Positions 8,811-16,830 of a stretch of 64,000 nt of DNA are shown piece after piece. This DNA is from CALBPI01 sp038521865 (GTDB lineage: Bacteria; Pseudomonadota; Gammaproteobacteria; Steroidobacterales; Woeseiaceae). Position 1 is the stretch's first letter, and every line of letters begins with the position of its first letter. The position numbers and the translations under genes are program-made. Where the stretch lies: NCBI GenBank assembly GCA_038521865.1, contig JBCBKO010000001.1, positions 558,001 through 622,000 of the forward strand. Direction: 5' to 3'. The notes under the pieces are model-generated. The model did not search any database, was not told where the DNA came from, and was given only the letters and a program-made list of their open reading frames with translations.

Positions 8811-8844
8811 GATGCCCATATCCCCCGGGCATCCCGCTATTATA
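8811..8844 (-). promoter_or_regulatory. acpP promoter -10 and leader hairpin
   Basis: A perfect TATAAT on the minus strand occupies 8839-8844, in the 117-base fabG-acpP gap. No convincing -35 sits at 17 bases (TTGCAT lies 19 upstream). Immediately downstream, GATGCCC and GGGCATC arms (8811-8833) can form a hairpin at the start of the transcript. I infer a separate acpP promoter. Confidence 0.5.
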
Positions 8845-8873
8845 CAAAATGTGGGCGGGCACAATGCAAGCAC

Positions 8874-9620
8874 TCAGTGCATTGCCATGCCGCCGTTGAT
8901 GTGCAAGGTCTCACCTGTAATGTAGCTACCGGCCCCGCTGGCGAGGTAAACCACCGCCGCCGCAATGTCGGCTGGTTGCCCCAGTGCCCCGGACGGCACC
9001 TGCCCCAGCATTGCCGCTTTCTGATCCTCGGTCAGCGCTTCTGTCATGTCGGTTTCGATGAAACCGGGCGCGATGAGGTTCGCAGTAATGCCGCGACTAC
9101 CCAACTCGCGAGCCACCGAGCGCACGAACCCTCCGAGCCCCGCTTTTGCGGCTGCGTAGTTGGCCTGCCCAGGATTTCCGGTTGTGCCAACGACCGAGGA
9201 GATCGCAATAATTCGGCCGAAGCGTTGCTTCATCATCGGGCGAACCAGCGCTTTGGTCAGACGGAATACACCGGTGAGATTGGTGTTGAGCACACCTGCC
9301 CATTCATCGTCCTGCATCCGCATCAGTAGGTTGTCGCGAGTGATACCGGCGTTGTGCACGAGAATCGCCGGTGGCGTCGTCTTGAGGTCTGCAACTAGTG
9401 CCTCGATGCTTTCCATGTTGGAAACGTCGAGCATCTTGCCTTTGCCGTTCTCGCCAAGACGCGCCGAAATCGCATCCGCACCGGTGCTCGATGTCGCGGT
9501 TCCGATAACATGGGCCCCAGCCGCGACCAGCGCATCTGCGATCGCCGCGCCAATTCCACGGCTGGCCCCGGTAACCAAAGCTACCTTCCCTTCCAACGCG
9601 GTGTTTGTGAACAGACTCAT
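8874..9620 (-). CDS. fabG: 3-oxoacyl-[acyl-carrier-protein] reductase
   Basis: NADPH-dependent short-chain dehydrogenase that reduces 3-ketoacyl-ACP. The 248-residue sequence shows the cofactor motif TGASRGIGAAIA, the NAG motif in VHNAGITRDNLLMRM, and the catalytic Ser, Tyr and Lys in ISSVVGTTGNPGQANYAAAK. The C-terminal GAGSYITGETLHINGGMAM is typical of true FabG. The ATG overlaps the fabD stop as ATGA. Confidence 0.96.
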   Translation of the reverse strand: MSLFTNTALEGKVALVTGASRGIGAAIADALVAAGAHVIGTATSSTGADAISARLGENGKGKMLDVSNMESIEALVADLKTTPPAILVHNAGITRDNLLMRMQDDEWAGVLNTNLTGVFRLTKALVRPMMKQRFGRIIAISSVVGTTGNPGQANYAAAKAGLGGFVRSVARELGSRGITANLIAPGFIETDMTEALTEDQKAAMLGQVPSGALGQPADIAAAVVYLASGAGSYITGETLHINGGMAMH

Positions 9621-10561
9621 TCGTGGTCCCCTTCTGCGAGCGCATCGAGTGCTTCATCGAAAACCGAGGGCGATTCCACAGCGAAAACCGAAATCTGGCG
9701 GTTGATGCGTTTTTGTAAACCGGCGAGCACATTTCCCGCTCCGCACTCGACGATTGTGGTCACACGTTGGTTCGCCACAGCGCGCATGACTTCAACCCAC
9801 CGAACCGGGCTAAATAATTGCCTGATCAAGGCATCACAAATGTCCGCCGTGTCTTCGGGAGACTCGACGTCAACATTGTTGATTACACGAATGCTTGGTG
9901 GGTCCAGAGACAGATCGGCCAAAATCTCTGCGAGTCGGTCCGCTGCAGGCTGCATCAGTTCGCAGTGTGACGGTACGCTGACCGGTAGTGGGAGCGCGCG
10001 CCGGGCGCCGCCCTCCTTGCAGTTTTCGATAGCCAGATCGACCGCGGCCTTTTCACCCGCAATGACCACTTGTCCCGGTGCATTGAAGTTTGCCGGTGCT
10101 ACCACGCCGATGTCGACAGCAGCACACGCAGCAATGACCACGTCGTCGTCCAGCCCGAGAATGGCCGCCATAGCACCTGTGCCGTGCGGCACCGCCTCCT
10201 GCATCAGTCTCCCGCGCTGTTCGACAAGTTTCACCGCATCCGCAAAATTGAGTACGCCGGCGCAAACCAGCGCCGAATACTCGCCGAGGCTATGTCCGGC
10301 CATCACGGAAGGCGCTACCCCGCCTGCTGCCGCCCACTCTCGATAAAGCGCAACACTCGACGTGAGTAGCGCGGGTTGAGTAATCTCGGTACGAGCGAGG
10401 TGTCCGTCCGGGTCATCCTGACATACGGACCAAAGGTCGTAACCCAGTGCCGCGGAAGCCTCTTTGAAGGTCTCGAGGACTCCGGGGCGTGCCTCTGCGA
10501 TAGCACTCAACATGCCGGCGGATTGAGAGCCTTGCCCCGGGAACACGAATGCCATGCTCAT
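9617..10561 (-). CDS. fabD: Malonyl-CoA:ACP transacylase
   Basis: It transfers malonyl from CoA to ACP. The ATG at 10561 follows an AGGAAA ribosome site and gives 314 residues beginning MSMAFVFPGQGSQ. A longer in-frame start at 10600 lacks family similarity. The nucleophile lies in GHSLGEYSAL, the catalytic His in PSHCELM, and Gln in the N-terminal GQGSQ. fabG follows with a four-base overlap. fabH and plsX, often adjacent elsewhere, are not here. Confidence 0.95.
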   Translation of the reverse strand: MSMAFVFPGQGSQSAGMLSAIAEARPGVLETFKEASAALGYDLWSVCQDDPDGHLARTEITQPALLTSSVALYREWAAAGGVAPSVMAGHSLGEYSALVCAGVLNFADAVKLVEQRGRLMQEAVPHGTGAMAAILGLDDDVVIAACAAVDIGVVAPANFNAPGQVVIAGEKAAVDLAIENCKEGGARRALPLPVSVPSHCELMQPAADRLAEILADLSLDPPSIRVINNVDVESPEDTADICDALIRQLFSPVRWVEVMRAVANQRVTTIVECGAGNVLAGLQKRINRQISVFAVESPSVFDEALDALAEGDHE

Positions 10562-10596
10562 GTGGTTTCCTGATTCAAAAACGGGCGCCGATGATG

Positions 10597-11205
10597 TCAT
10601 AACTCGTCGCGGGCGCGAAGCCGCTCGAGTGCGAGGCCGTAAACCAGACCACAGATCGCACCGATCAAATGAGCCTCAGCGATAATGTTGCCGCCAATGA
10701 GCTCGGCTGTGGCGGCACTTGGGCCCTCGAATTGTTCCCACGCGAGCTTTGCACCGACGCCAGCCAGTAGCAGGGCGGATTCCAGCCGTTGCCGCGAAAA
10801 CAGGGCAATACCGCCCGCCGTGGCGATGGCATGCAGCACGCCGGAAGCGCCGACGTAACGCTCCAGAGACGGCATACTCGCCATGAACACCAGCGATATG
10901 GCAAGGCTTGCAACTAGCCAGAGCCCAAGCCAGGCACGCGCGCTCAAGCACCTCCCCACGAGCGCAGCGAGCAAGGCAAGCGCCGCGGCGTTCAAACCCG
11001 CGTGCACTGCGCCAAGGTGTACCCAATGCGCTGAAATCGCGCGCCACGGCGCTGCGGGTAGTTCGCCTCGTTGGTAGGCCGCAGCGTCCCAGAGGGACTC
11101 TGGCAAAAAACCGCCCAACAGGATTAACAGGCTGATTGCGGCGAGACAGGCGGTACCGGGACACACCGGGATTCGGCGGTTATGGTCAGGTTCGAGGGTT
11201 GGCAT
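10597..11205 (-). CDS. rrtA: Rhombosortase-like intramembrane serine protease
   Basis: A 202-residue multi-pass membrane protein of the rhomboid superfamily. The catalytic Ser sits in GASGVLHA (near residue 121) and the His in EAHLIGA (near 177). An upstream HWVHLGAVHAGLNAAAL matches the rhomboid His-Asn helix. The GASG-x-LH form and small size match rhombosortases, which cleave GlyGly-CTERM tails from type II secreted proteins. It is divergent from gspG, which supports this role. No GlyGly-CTERM substrate is seen in the window. The symbol follows family usage and is tentative. Confidence 0.8.
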   Translation of the reverse strand: MPTLEPDHNRRIPVCPGTACLAAISLLILLGGFLPESLWDAAAYQRGELPAAPWRAISAHWVHLGAVHAGLNAAALALLAALVGRCLSARAWLGLWLVASLAISLVFMASMPSLERYVGASGVLHAIATAGGIALFSRQRLESALLLAGVGAKLAWEQFEGPSAATAELIGGNIIAEAHLIGAICGLVYGLALERLRARDEL

Positions 11206-11215
11206 TGCAGGGCTC

Positions 11216-11224
11216 TGGTATCAT
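11216..11224 (+). promoter_or_regulatory. Possible extended -10 promoter for gspG
   Basis: TGGTATCAT gives an extended -10 (TG-N-TATCAT) about 85 bases before the gspG start, in the 102-base divergent gap with the rhombosortase gene. A TTGGCA at 11199-11204 lies only 14 bases upstream, too close for a standard -35. Weak support only. Confidence 0.35.
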
Positions 11225-11307
11225 TCGCTGCGAACTTTTGCAGTCTGGGGGCGTCCATATCCGGCACAGGATTCAGTCTGCACAACCCAGCATCGGAGTG
11301 TCTACAA

Positions 11308-11748
11308 ATGCAGTGGCAAAGAAGCGCGACACGCGCACGCCAGTCAGGGTTTACCCTGCTTGAGGTTATCGTCGTCGTCGTCATTATCGGCATCCTGGCG
11401 GCAGCCGTCGGCCCCAAGATTTTCGGTAACGTCGACAAGGCAAACGCAAACCGCGTCAGACAAGATATTAAGGTCATCGAGGGTGCCTTGAGCATTTATC
11501 GTCTGGACAATTTCAATTACCCGACGAGCGAACAAGGTTTGCGCGCACTGGTCGAACGTCCGAACGATCCGAACCTTACCAATTACAGCGCGGACGGTTA
11601 CCTCGATGCGATGCCGAAGGATCCCTGGGGTCGCGAATATGTTTACCTGATTCCGGGCCAGCGAGGGGAATTCGATCTCTACTCACTCGGTCGCGATGGC
11701 CAACAAGGTGGTGAGGGTCCAGATGCCGATCTCGGAAATTGGGACTGA
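11308..11748 (+). CDS. gspG: Type II secretion major pseudopilin
   Basis: Main subunit of the periplasmic pseudopilus that pushes folded exoproteins through the outer-membrane secretin. The ATG at 11308 has a GGAGTG ribosome site and gives a 146-residue prepilin. The leader ends QSG, cleavage falls before FTLLEV, and Glu5 is present. The C-terminal region has PKDPWGREYVY and SLGRDGQQGGEG, the calcium-binding loop typical of GspG. It is the first gene of the gspG-N block; gspC, D, E, F and the prepilin peptidase are not in the window. Confidence 0.95.
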   Translation: MQWQRSATRARQSGFTLLEVIVVVVIIGILAAAVGPKIFGNVDKANANRVRQDIKVIEGALSIYRLDNFNYPTSEQGLRALVERPNDPNLTNYSADGYLDAMPKDPWGREYVYLIPGQRGEFDLYSLGRDGQQGGEGPDADLGNWD

Positions 11749-11754
11749 CCCCTA

Positions 11755-12318
11755 ATGACACGCCGGAACGCCGGTGGGTTTACCCTATTCGAGATTCTTG
11801 CGGTCGTTATCGTGATCGGTATCTTGGTTGCCGCACTATTGCCCCAGTTCGGATGGATTCGTAACGAATCGCCGGCCAAGCAATCGGCACTCGAACTCGC
11901 CGATACGATCGAATTGATGCGCGATGAAGCCGCCTTGCAGGGACGTAACTTTGGTCTGAGATTCGAACCCGACGGTTACGTCATTCTCGATCTTGACCCT
12001 GATTCCGGTGCCTGGCTGACCATCAGTGACGATGATTTTCTGGAGCCCGTCGTTCTCCCTGACGACATCGTGATGGAACTCTACGTCGAGGATCGTGAGA
12101 TTGAACTCGAAGCCACACCCGAGGACGAGGGAGAGGAGCAGCTTGACGCATTCGGCAACCCGATAGAGACCGCTGAGCAACCTCCGCAGGTCGTAGTGCT
12201 TACCAGTGGTGAGATGACCCCATTCCAGCTTAGGCTGGAACAGTTCGGCAATGACGAGTTCTTGCAACTGAACGCAGATGCTTTCGGCGAGCTTGAATTG
12301 CTTACAGAACTGCCATGA
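11755..12318 (+). CDS. gspH: Type II secretion minor pseudopilin GspH
   Basis: Prepilin of 187 residues with the processing motif AGG before FTLFEI. GspH joins GspI, J and K in the pseudopilus tip or its link to the shaft. The globular domain is strongly acidic, with an unusually Glu/Asp-rich stretch near residues 105-135 (PEDEGEEQLDAFG), possibly a surface loop or calcium-binding region. The stop overlaps the gspI start. Assignment as H rather than another minor pseudopilin rests on order and on RDEAALQGRNFGL, typical of GspH. Confidence 0.88.
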   Translation: MTRRNAGGFTLFEILAVVIVIGILVAALLPQFGWIRNESPAKQSALELADTIELMRDEAALQGRNFGLRFEPDGYVILDLDPDSGAWLTISDDDFLEPVVLPDDIVMELYVEDREIELEATPEDEGEEQLDAFGNPIETAEQPPQVVVLTSGEMTPFQLRLEQFGNDEFLQLNADAFGELELLTELP

Positions 12319-12758
12319 TTCATCGAGCACAACAAGGCTTCACGCTCATGGAGGTGATGGTCGCGCTCATCATCGTGGCGGTCTCCTTATCCGCTGCGGC
12401 GGTCGCGATCACGCAAAACACGGACAACGTATTCAGACTGCGTGATCGCACAATGGCGGTATTTATCGCAAGCAACGAGCTTGCTGAACTTCGACTCGCA
12501 CGTGCCTATCCGGATGTCGGAAGGACGACCCGCGAGGTTGAGTTCGCCAATCGCGAATGGATTGTCGAATCCGTCGTTTCGGAATCCGGCATCGAAGGAC
12601 TGAGAAGGATCGACGTTACCGTCCTGCGTGGCGAAGATGAGACGAACATCAGGACCGTCGGGGGGTTTATTTCTCGTGCGCAGGCACCGCCGTCGGTCGG
12701 CTTGCCTGCTTATGAGCAGTTGGATGGAGGGCCGGGCGATCAAGCGTTTAGCCCGTAA
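12315..12758 (+). CDS. gspI: Type II secretion minor pseudopilin GspI
   Basis: A 147-residue prepilin: leader ending QQG, then FTLMEVMVAL with Glu5. The body contains MAVFIASNELAELRLA, close to the family pattern for GspI. Its ATG overlaps the gspH stop, and its 3' end overlaps the beginning of gspJ. GspI nucleates the GspI-J-K tip complex. Confidence 0.9.
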   Translation: MIHRAQQGFTLMEVMVALIIVAVSLSAAAVAITQNTDNVFRLRDRTMAVFIASNELAELRLARAYPDVGRTTREVEFANREWIVESVVSESGIEGLRRIDVTVLRGEDETNIRTVGGFISRAQAPPSVGLPAYEQLDGGPGDQAFSP

Positions 12759-13353
12759 TTGCCAGTCCGGCTTCACGCTCATTGAGGTCATGGTCGCCGC
12801 GTTTATCTTTGCGGTGCTCGCCACGATTGCATGGTTGACCTTCGACCAGGCCTTCAAGGCATCTGATCGTCTGAACCAAGAGGTTGAACAACTGCTCACG
12901 TTGCAGCGCGCGATCAACACGCTGAGTAGCGACTTTGCGCAATATCACCCTCGCCCAGTGCGCGAGCCGGTTGGCAACGCCTGGCGACCTGCGCTACTGG
13001 CGGATTCGCGCAGCAACTACATCGTCGAGCTAACGCGCTCGGGCTACGGCAATCCGCTACAGGCACCGCGCGCGAGCAGCCTGCGCGTGGCGTACCGGTT
13101 TGAGGAAGGCGAACTCGTCCGAGCGCAGTGGCCAGTACTGGATCCGGTCATAGCAACGGTTCCGCAGGAGACAGTGCTGCTTGGGGGTATCGAGCAAATT
13201 TTGTTCCGTTTCCTGGGCGAAGCGGACGACAGTTGGAGTGAACAGTGGCCGCCACTGAACGCAACCCGGTCACCCCCACCGCGCGCAGTCGAGATCGTTC
13301 TGATCCATGAATACTGGGGTGAGTTGCGACGCATCATCGAGGTGCGCTCATGA
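12712..13353 (+). CDS. gspJ: Type II secretion minor pseudopilin GspJ
   Basis: Prepilin with leader ending CQSG and mature start FTLIEVMVAAFIFAVLA. Later segments such as TLSSDFAQYHPRPVR and RVAYRFEEGELVR are typical of GspJ. The start is uncertain: ATG at 12712 gives 213 residues and a 20-residue leader, ATG at 12724 a 16-residue leader. Neither has a strong ribosome site, and both lie inside gspI, suggesting translational coupling. The last codons overlap gspK (ATGA). Confidence 0.87.
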   Translation: MSSWMEGRAIKRLARNCQSGFTLIEVMVAAFIFAVLATIAWLTFDQAFKASDRLNQEVEQLLTLQRAINTLSSDFAQYHPRPVREPVGNAWRPALLADSRSNYIVELTRSGYGNPLQAPRASSLRVAYRFEEGELVRAQWPVLDPVIATVPQETVLLGGIEQILFRFLGEADDSWSEQWPPLNATRSPPPRAVEIVLIHEYWGELRRIIEVRS

Positions 13354-14282
13354 GACGGCAGCAAGGCGCCGTCGCCATCGTATTTTCTCTTTTGATTACG
13401 ACCTTGATCATTTCTGTGATTACGAAGCTCGCCTACGATGTGACGCTCCAGACGAGACGAACGCAGAGTCTGCTGTGGCAGGAACAGGCACGGTTATTCG
13501 CTATCGGTGCGGAAAGCTGGATCGGCGACATCCTGCGGCAGGACCTTAATGACACCGAAAATGATCACTTCGGAGAACTGTGGGCGCAAGAGTTGCCACC
13601 ACTGCCCGTGGAAGGCGTCGGCATCGAAGGTGTGGTCGCCGGCGCGCTTATCGACTTGCAGGGGCGCTTTAATCTCAACAACCTCATGGACGCGGATGGC
13701 GCGCCCGTGGAGATTGAGCTGGAGCGGTTTCGACGACTTCTCGGTGCATTGGAGCTAGATCCGCAAATCGCCGAGGCGGTTATGGACTGGTCCGATAACG
13801 ATACGGAGCCACGTTTCCCTGGTGGCGGCGAGGACGAGATCTACACCAACCGTTTGCCGCCGCTACGAGTACCGAATCTTGCGTTTCGCTCAACCGCAGA
13901 ACTCGCGATGGTCGAGGGGCTGACACCCGATGTTTTGCCACAGCTGTTACCGCATGTCGCTGCACTACCCGAACGCACGGCCCTTAACGTCAATACGGCC
14001 ACTCAGCTCATCCTGCAAACACTCGATGAGAATATTTCCGGTGCGGATGTCGAACGAGTGATGGAAGAGCGCGCAGAGATCGGCATCGAAGATCCCAGCG
14101 TGACCTTTGCTGGCATTCTGAGCGACGAGTCGATCGAAACGCTGGATACACAGACACGTTACTTCCAGCTGCGTTCAGTGGTCCGTATTGGCACTATCCG
14201 GTTCACGATGTACTCTGTGCTGTATCGCACGGAACAGGGACAAGTCGCTGTTATCCAACGCAGCTTCGGCAGCCCGCCATAA
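13350..14282 (+). CDS. gspK: Type II secretion GspK
   Basis: Large minor pseudopilin of 310 residues that caps the pseudopilus. A short leader MRRQQG is followed by the hydrophobic AVAIVFSLL; Glu5 is absent, as is usual for GspK. The body shows DLQGRFNLNNL, the VMDWSDNDTEPRFPGG region and LPERTALNVNTA, all GspK hallmarks from the SAM-like inserted domain. It is coupled to gspJ by an ATGA overlap. Confidence 0.92.
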   Translation: MRRQQGAVAIVFSLLITTLIISVITKLAYDVTLQTRRTQSLLWQEQARLFAIGAESWIGDILRQDLNDTENDHFGELWAQELPPLPVEGVGIEGVVAGALIDLQGRFNLNNLMDADGAPVEIELERFRRLLGALELDPQIAEAVMDWSDNDTEPRFPGGGEDEIYTNRLPPLRVPNLAFRSTAELAMVEGLTPDVLPQLLPHVAALPERTALNVNTATQLILQTLDENISGADVERVMEERAEIGIEDPSVTFAGILSDESIETLDTQTRYFQLRSVVRIGTIRFTMYSVLYRTEQGQVAVIQRSFGSPP

Positions 14283-14312
14283 CCAGAATTCCGCGACTCA
14301 AAGGCAACCAGT

Positions 14313-15581
14313 GTGAGCGACATAATCTACGTGGGTGTAAGCGATAGCGACCCCGATCATTACTTTTGGGTACAGGCCAACAGTAGCGGTGACGCTGTGT
14401 CTGCCCCGGGTGAAGGCGATCTGCAAGCACTCGCCAGCGCCTGTCAGAGCATGCCGATCCACCTGATTCTGTCATCCGACAAGATCACCATGTTGGAAAC
14501 CGACTTGCCGGTGACCGGCAAAAAGCTTCTAACGGCATTGCCATTTGCCCTTGAAGAGCATTTTCCTGGTGAGATTGACACCCTGCATTTTGCTGCAGGC
14601 GACAAGCGTGAAGACGATACTCGCGGCGTTGTGGTGGTGCCGCGGGATGTCTTGGCAACCGCTCTCGAAACTCTCGCGGCGGCTAACCTATCGCCGCGGG
14701 CCGCTTACGCCCTGCCCGACGCACTCGACGCGGTTGAGGGCCATCTGCAGATTCTCCTAACAGATGATATCGCCATTATCGATGGCGCAGGTGTCGAGCC
14801 AGTATCGTTTCGAGGGCTACCACTGCAGCTTGCGATCGACGCGACCATCGCATCGCTCGGTGAAGACAGCGAGTCGATTCGGCAGCTGCAGATCTATACG
14901 GACGATGCCGGTATGGCGCACAACGCATCAGCACTCGATGCGTTGGATGCGGGTTCGATACCCGTCGATAGGCGCGCCCTTTCGCAGGGCTGGTTCGGAT
15001 TCGCGGCACGCGCCTTGATGGCACGCAGAGGGACGGATCTGTTGCAAGGTCAGTTCGCGGTCAGAGCGGACACACTGGCGGCGATCAGGCCGTGGTACGC
15101 AGCCGCGGGACTCCTGGCTGCCGTCGGATTGATGGCGTTCACTACCACCGCGATCGAAGCGAGAGCACTGTCCCGCCAGGCCGCGAACCTCGATCAACAG
15201 ATCGTTTCTAGGTTGACGCAATTGACCGGTGAACGTTTAGACCCTGGCCGTGCTGAGCCGCAACTCTCGAACGTTTTGAACCGTCGACAAGCAGGCCGCG
15301 GCAACGGCAGCGCGCAATCGACGAGCAGCGGTGTTGATTTTCTCGACTATCTGATCGCCTTGTCCGATGCAGGTGCGGAGACACCTCCCGAAATTGAAGC
15401 GATCAGCTACGACAATGGCACGCTTAATCTGCAACTGGTTACCGAGTCAGATATCGCGCTTGAGGAGTTGCGCGAGGCCATCACGGAGAGTGGTGAACTC
15501 GAGGCTCGAATTCTGCGCACTGAGCGCAAGGAACAAGGGCAGATTGCCGGTCGAATTCAGGTGACGGAGGCGGCGTTATGA
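14313..15581 (+). CDS. gspL: Type II secretion inner-membrane platform protein GspL
   Basis: The cytoplasmic actin-like domain recruits the GspE ATPase, and a single membrane segment near residues 258-280 (AAGLLAAVGLMAF) leads to a periplasmic ferredoxin-like domain. The 422-residue sequence includes LPVTGKKLLTALPFALEE, characteristic of GspL. Translation starts at GTG 14313 behind a modest AAAGG site. The stop overlaps gspM as ATGA. No gspE lies nearby, so the ATPase must be encoded elsewhere. Confidence 0.88.
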   Translation: MSDIIYVGVSDSDPDHYFWVQANSSGDAVSAPGEGDLQALASACQSMPIHLILSSDKITMLETDLPVTGKKLLTALPFALEEHFPGEIDTLHFAAGDKREDDTRGVVVVPRDVLATALETLAAANLSPRAAYALPDALDAVEGHLQILLTDDIAIIDGAGVEPVSFRGLPLQLAIDATIASLGEDSESIRQLQIYTDDAGMAHNASALDALDAGSIPVDRRALSQGWFGFAARALMARRGTDLLQGQFAVRADTLAAIRPWYAAAGLLAAVGLMAFTTTAIEARALSRQAANLDQQIVSRLTQLTGERLDPGRAEPQLSNVLNRRQAGRGNGSAQSTSSGVDFLDYLIALSDAGAETPPEIEAISYDNGTLNLQLVTESDIALEELREAITESGELEARILRTERKEQGQIAGRIQVTEAAL

Positions 15582-16054
15582 GAGAGTGGTTTGATACTCT
15601 GCAACGTCGTGAGCAGGTACTGGTTTCGACTGCGGCCGTCGTCGCGATAGCCACCGCCATCTACCTTTTCGCGCTCGAGCCGGTCATGGTGAATCACGAA
15701 CGCTCGGAAATCGCTGTTGAGCGTAAAGAACGGCTGATCGCGAGCGCAGATCGTCTGATCGCGAGTCGAGGCGGCACGCCAGTGGCGGGTGCGAGCACCG
15801 GTGCAGGTGGCTCGCTGACTCTAATCGTCGCTAACACCGCGAACGCAAATGGATTGAGCAACGCCTACAGAAGCAGCTCACCGACAGCCAATGATGGCAT
15901 TAGGGTAAATTTTGAGAACGCCGCGTTCGACGACCTTGTGCGGTGGCTCGGCATCCTCGCCAACGCCCACGGTCTGCGCGTGACTCAAGCACGTATGACG
16001 GACCGCAGCGAAACCGGGCGTGTCGACGCCAGTCTTGTATTGCAACGAGGTTGA
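15578..16054 (+). CDS. gspM: Type II secretion platform protein GspM
   Basis: A 158-residue bitopic protein that partners with GspL. A short cytoplasmic start (MREWFDTLQRREQ) precedes a membrane segment at about residues 17-35. The periplasmic part contains NFENAAFDDLVRWLGIL, matching the GspM ferredoxin-like fold. It starts inside gspL (ATGA) and is followed two bases later by gspN. Confidence 0.88.
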   Translation: MREWFDTLQRREQVLVSTAAVVAIATAIYLFALEPVMVNHERSEIAVERKERLIASADRLIASRGGTPVAGASTGAGGSLTLIVANTANANGLSNAYRSSSPTANDGIRVNFENAAFDDLVRWLGILANAHGLRVTQARMTDRSETGRVDASLVLQRG

Positions 16055-16056
16055 GC

Positions 16057-16830
16057 ATGTCCCTGGGGTTGAAGCGAGGGTTATACATCGCCCTTCCTGT
16101 ATTGCTGATCGGTCTTTTTGCACGACTCCCTGCATCCGTCGCCATCAACTGGATCCTGCCAGACAATGTTGCGGTTCGCGGCATTAGCGGCACGATCTGG
16201 AATGGACAGATTTCAGCCATCGAGGCGCAGCGAATTGGTGTCGGCCCTGTCGAGTGGTCCTTATCTCCCTTAGGTTTGTTGACGGGCAAGGTTCGTGTTG
16301 CTGTCGAGGCGCAGGTCCCAGGCGGCTTCGTCGAAACTGATTTAGCGATCTCGCCATCCGGGCGTATCAAGGCAGATGGCATCGTTGCCCAGATCGATCT
16401 TGCACCGTTCACACGCTACTCCTCCAGCATTGGACCTACGCAGGGCATCGCTCGGGTATCCGCCGACACCATAGTCGTTGTGGATCAATGGCCCGAGTCG
16501 GTAGTGAACGGCACGCTCGAGGTTCGTGATTTAGTGTACGCTGCGATTGGGAACCAGCCACTCGGCAGCCACAGAATCAGATTCAACGATGTTGATGACG
16601 ACCTGGAGTACACGATCGGTGGGAACATCGAATCCATTGATGGCGCCTTCGATGTCTCGGGCAACTTTGATCTCGGCAGCGGAACACGCTTTCGCATGGA
16701 TGGTTTACTGAAACTTACCGACCAAGCACCCCGCGGCATGGATAATTCAATCCGGCCGTTGCTTGGTGCGCCCAATAGCGCGGGCCAGTATCCGTTCAAC
16801 TGGGAAGGCAGTCTCAGGGCTCCTGAGTAA
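16057..16830 (+). CDS. gspN: Type II secretion protein GspN
   Basis: Accessory inner-membrane protein found in only some T2SS operons. The ATG at 16057 gives 257 residues with an N-terminal membrane segment (about 7-27). GISGTIWNGQ and GPVEWSLSPLGLLTGKV follow, both typical of the GspN family. It ends the gsp block and converges on the helicase gene, overlapping its 3' end by 17 bases. gspD, which follows gspN in Xanthomonas-type clusters, is missing here. Confidence 0.87.
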   Translation: MSLGLKRGLYIALPVLLIGLFARLPASVAINWILPDNVAVRGISGTIWNGQISAIEAQRIGVGPVEWSLSPLGLLTGKVRVAVEAQVPGGFVETDLAISPSGRIKADGIVAQIDLAPFTRYSSSIGPTQGIARVSADTIVVVDQWPESVVNGTLEVRDLVYAAIGNQPLGSHRIRFNDVDDDLEYTIGGNIESIDGAFDVSGNFDLGSGTRFRMDGLLKLTDQAPRGMDNSIRPLLGAPNSAGQYPFNWEGSLRAPE

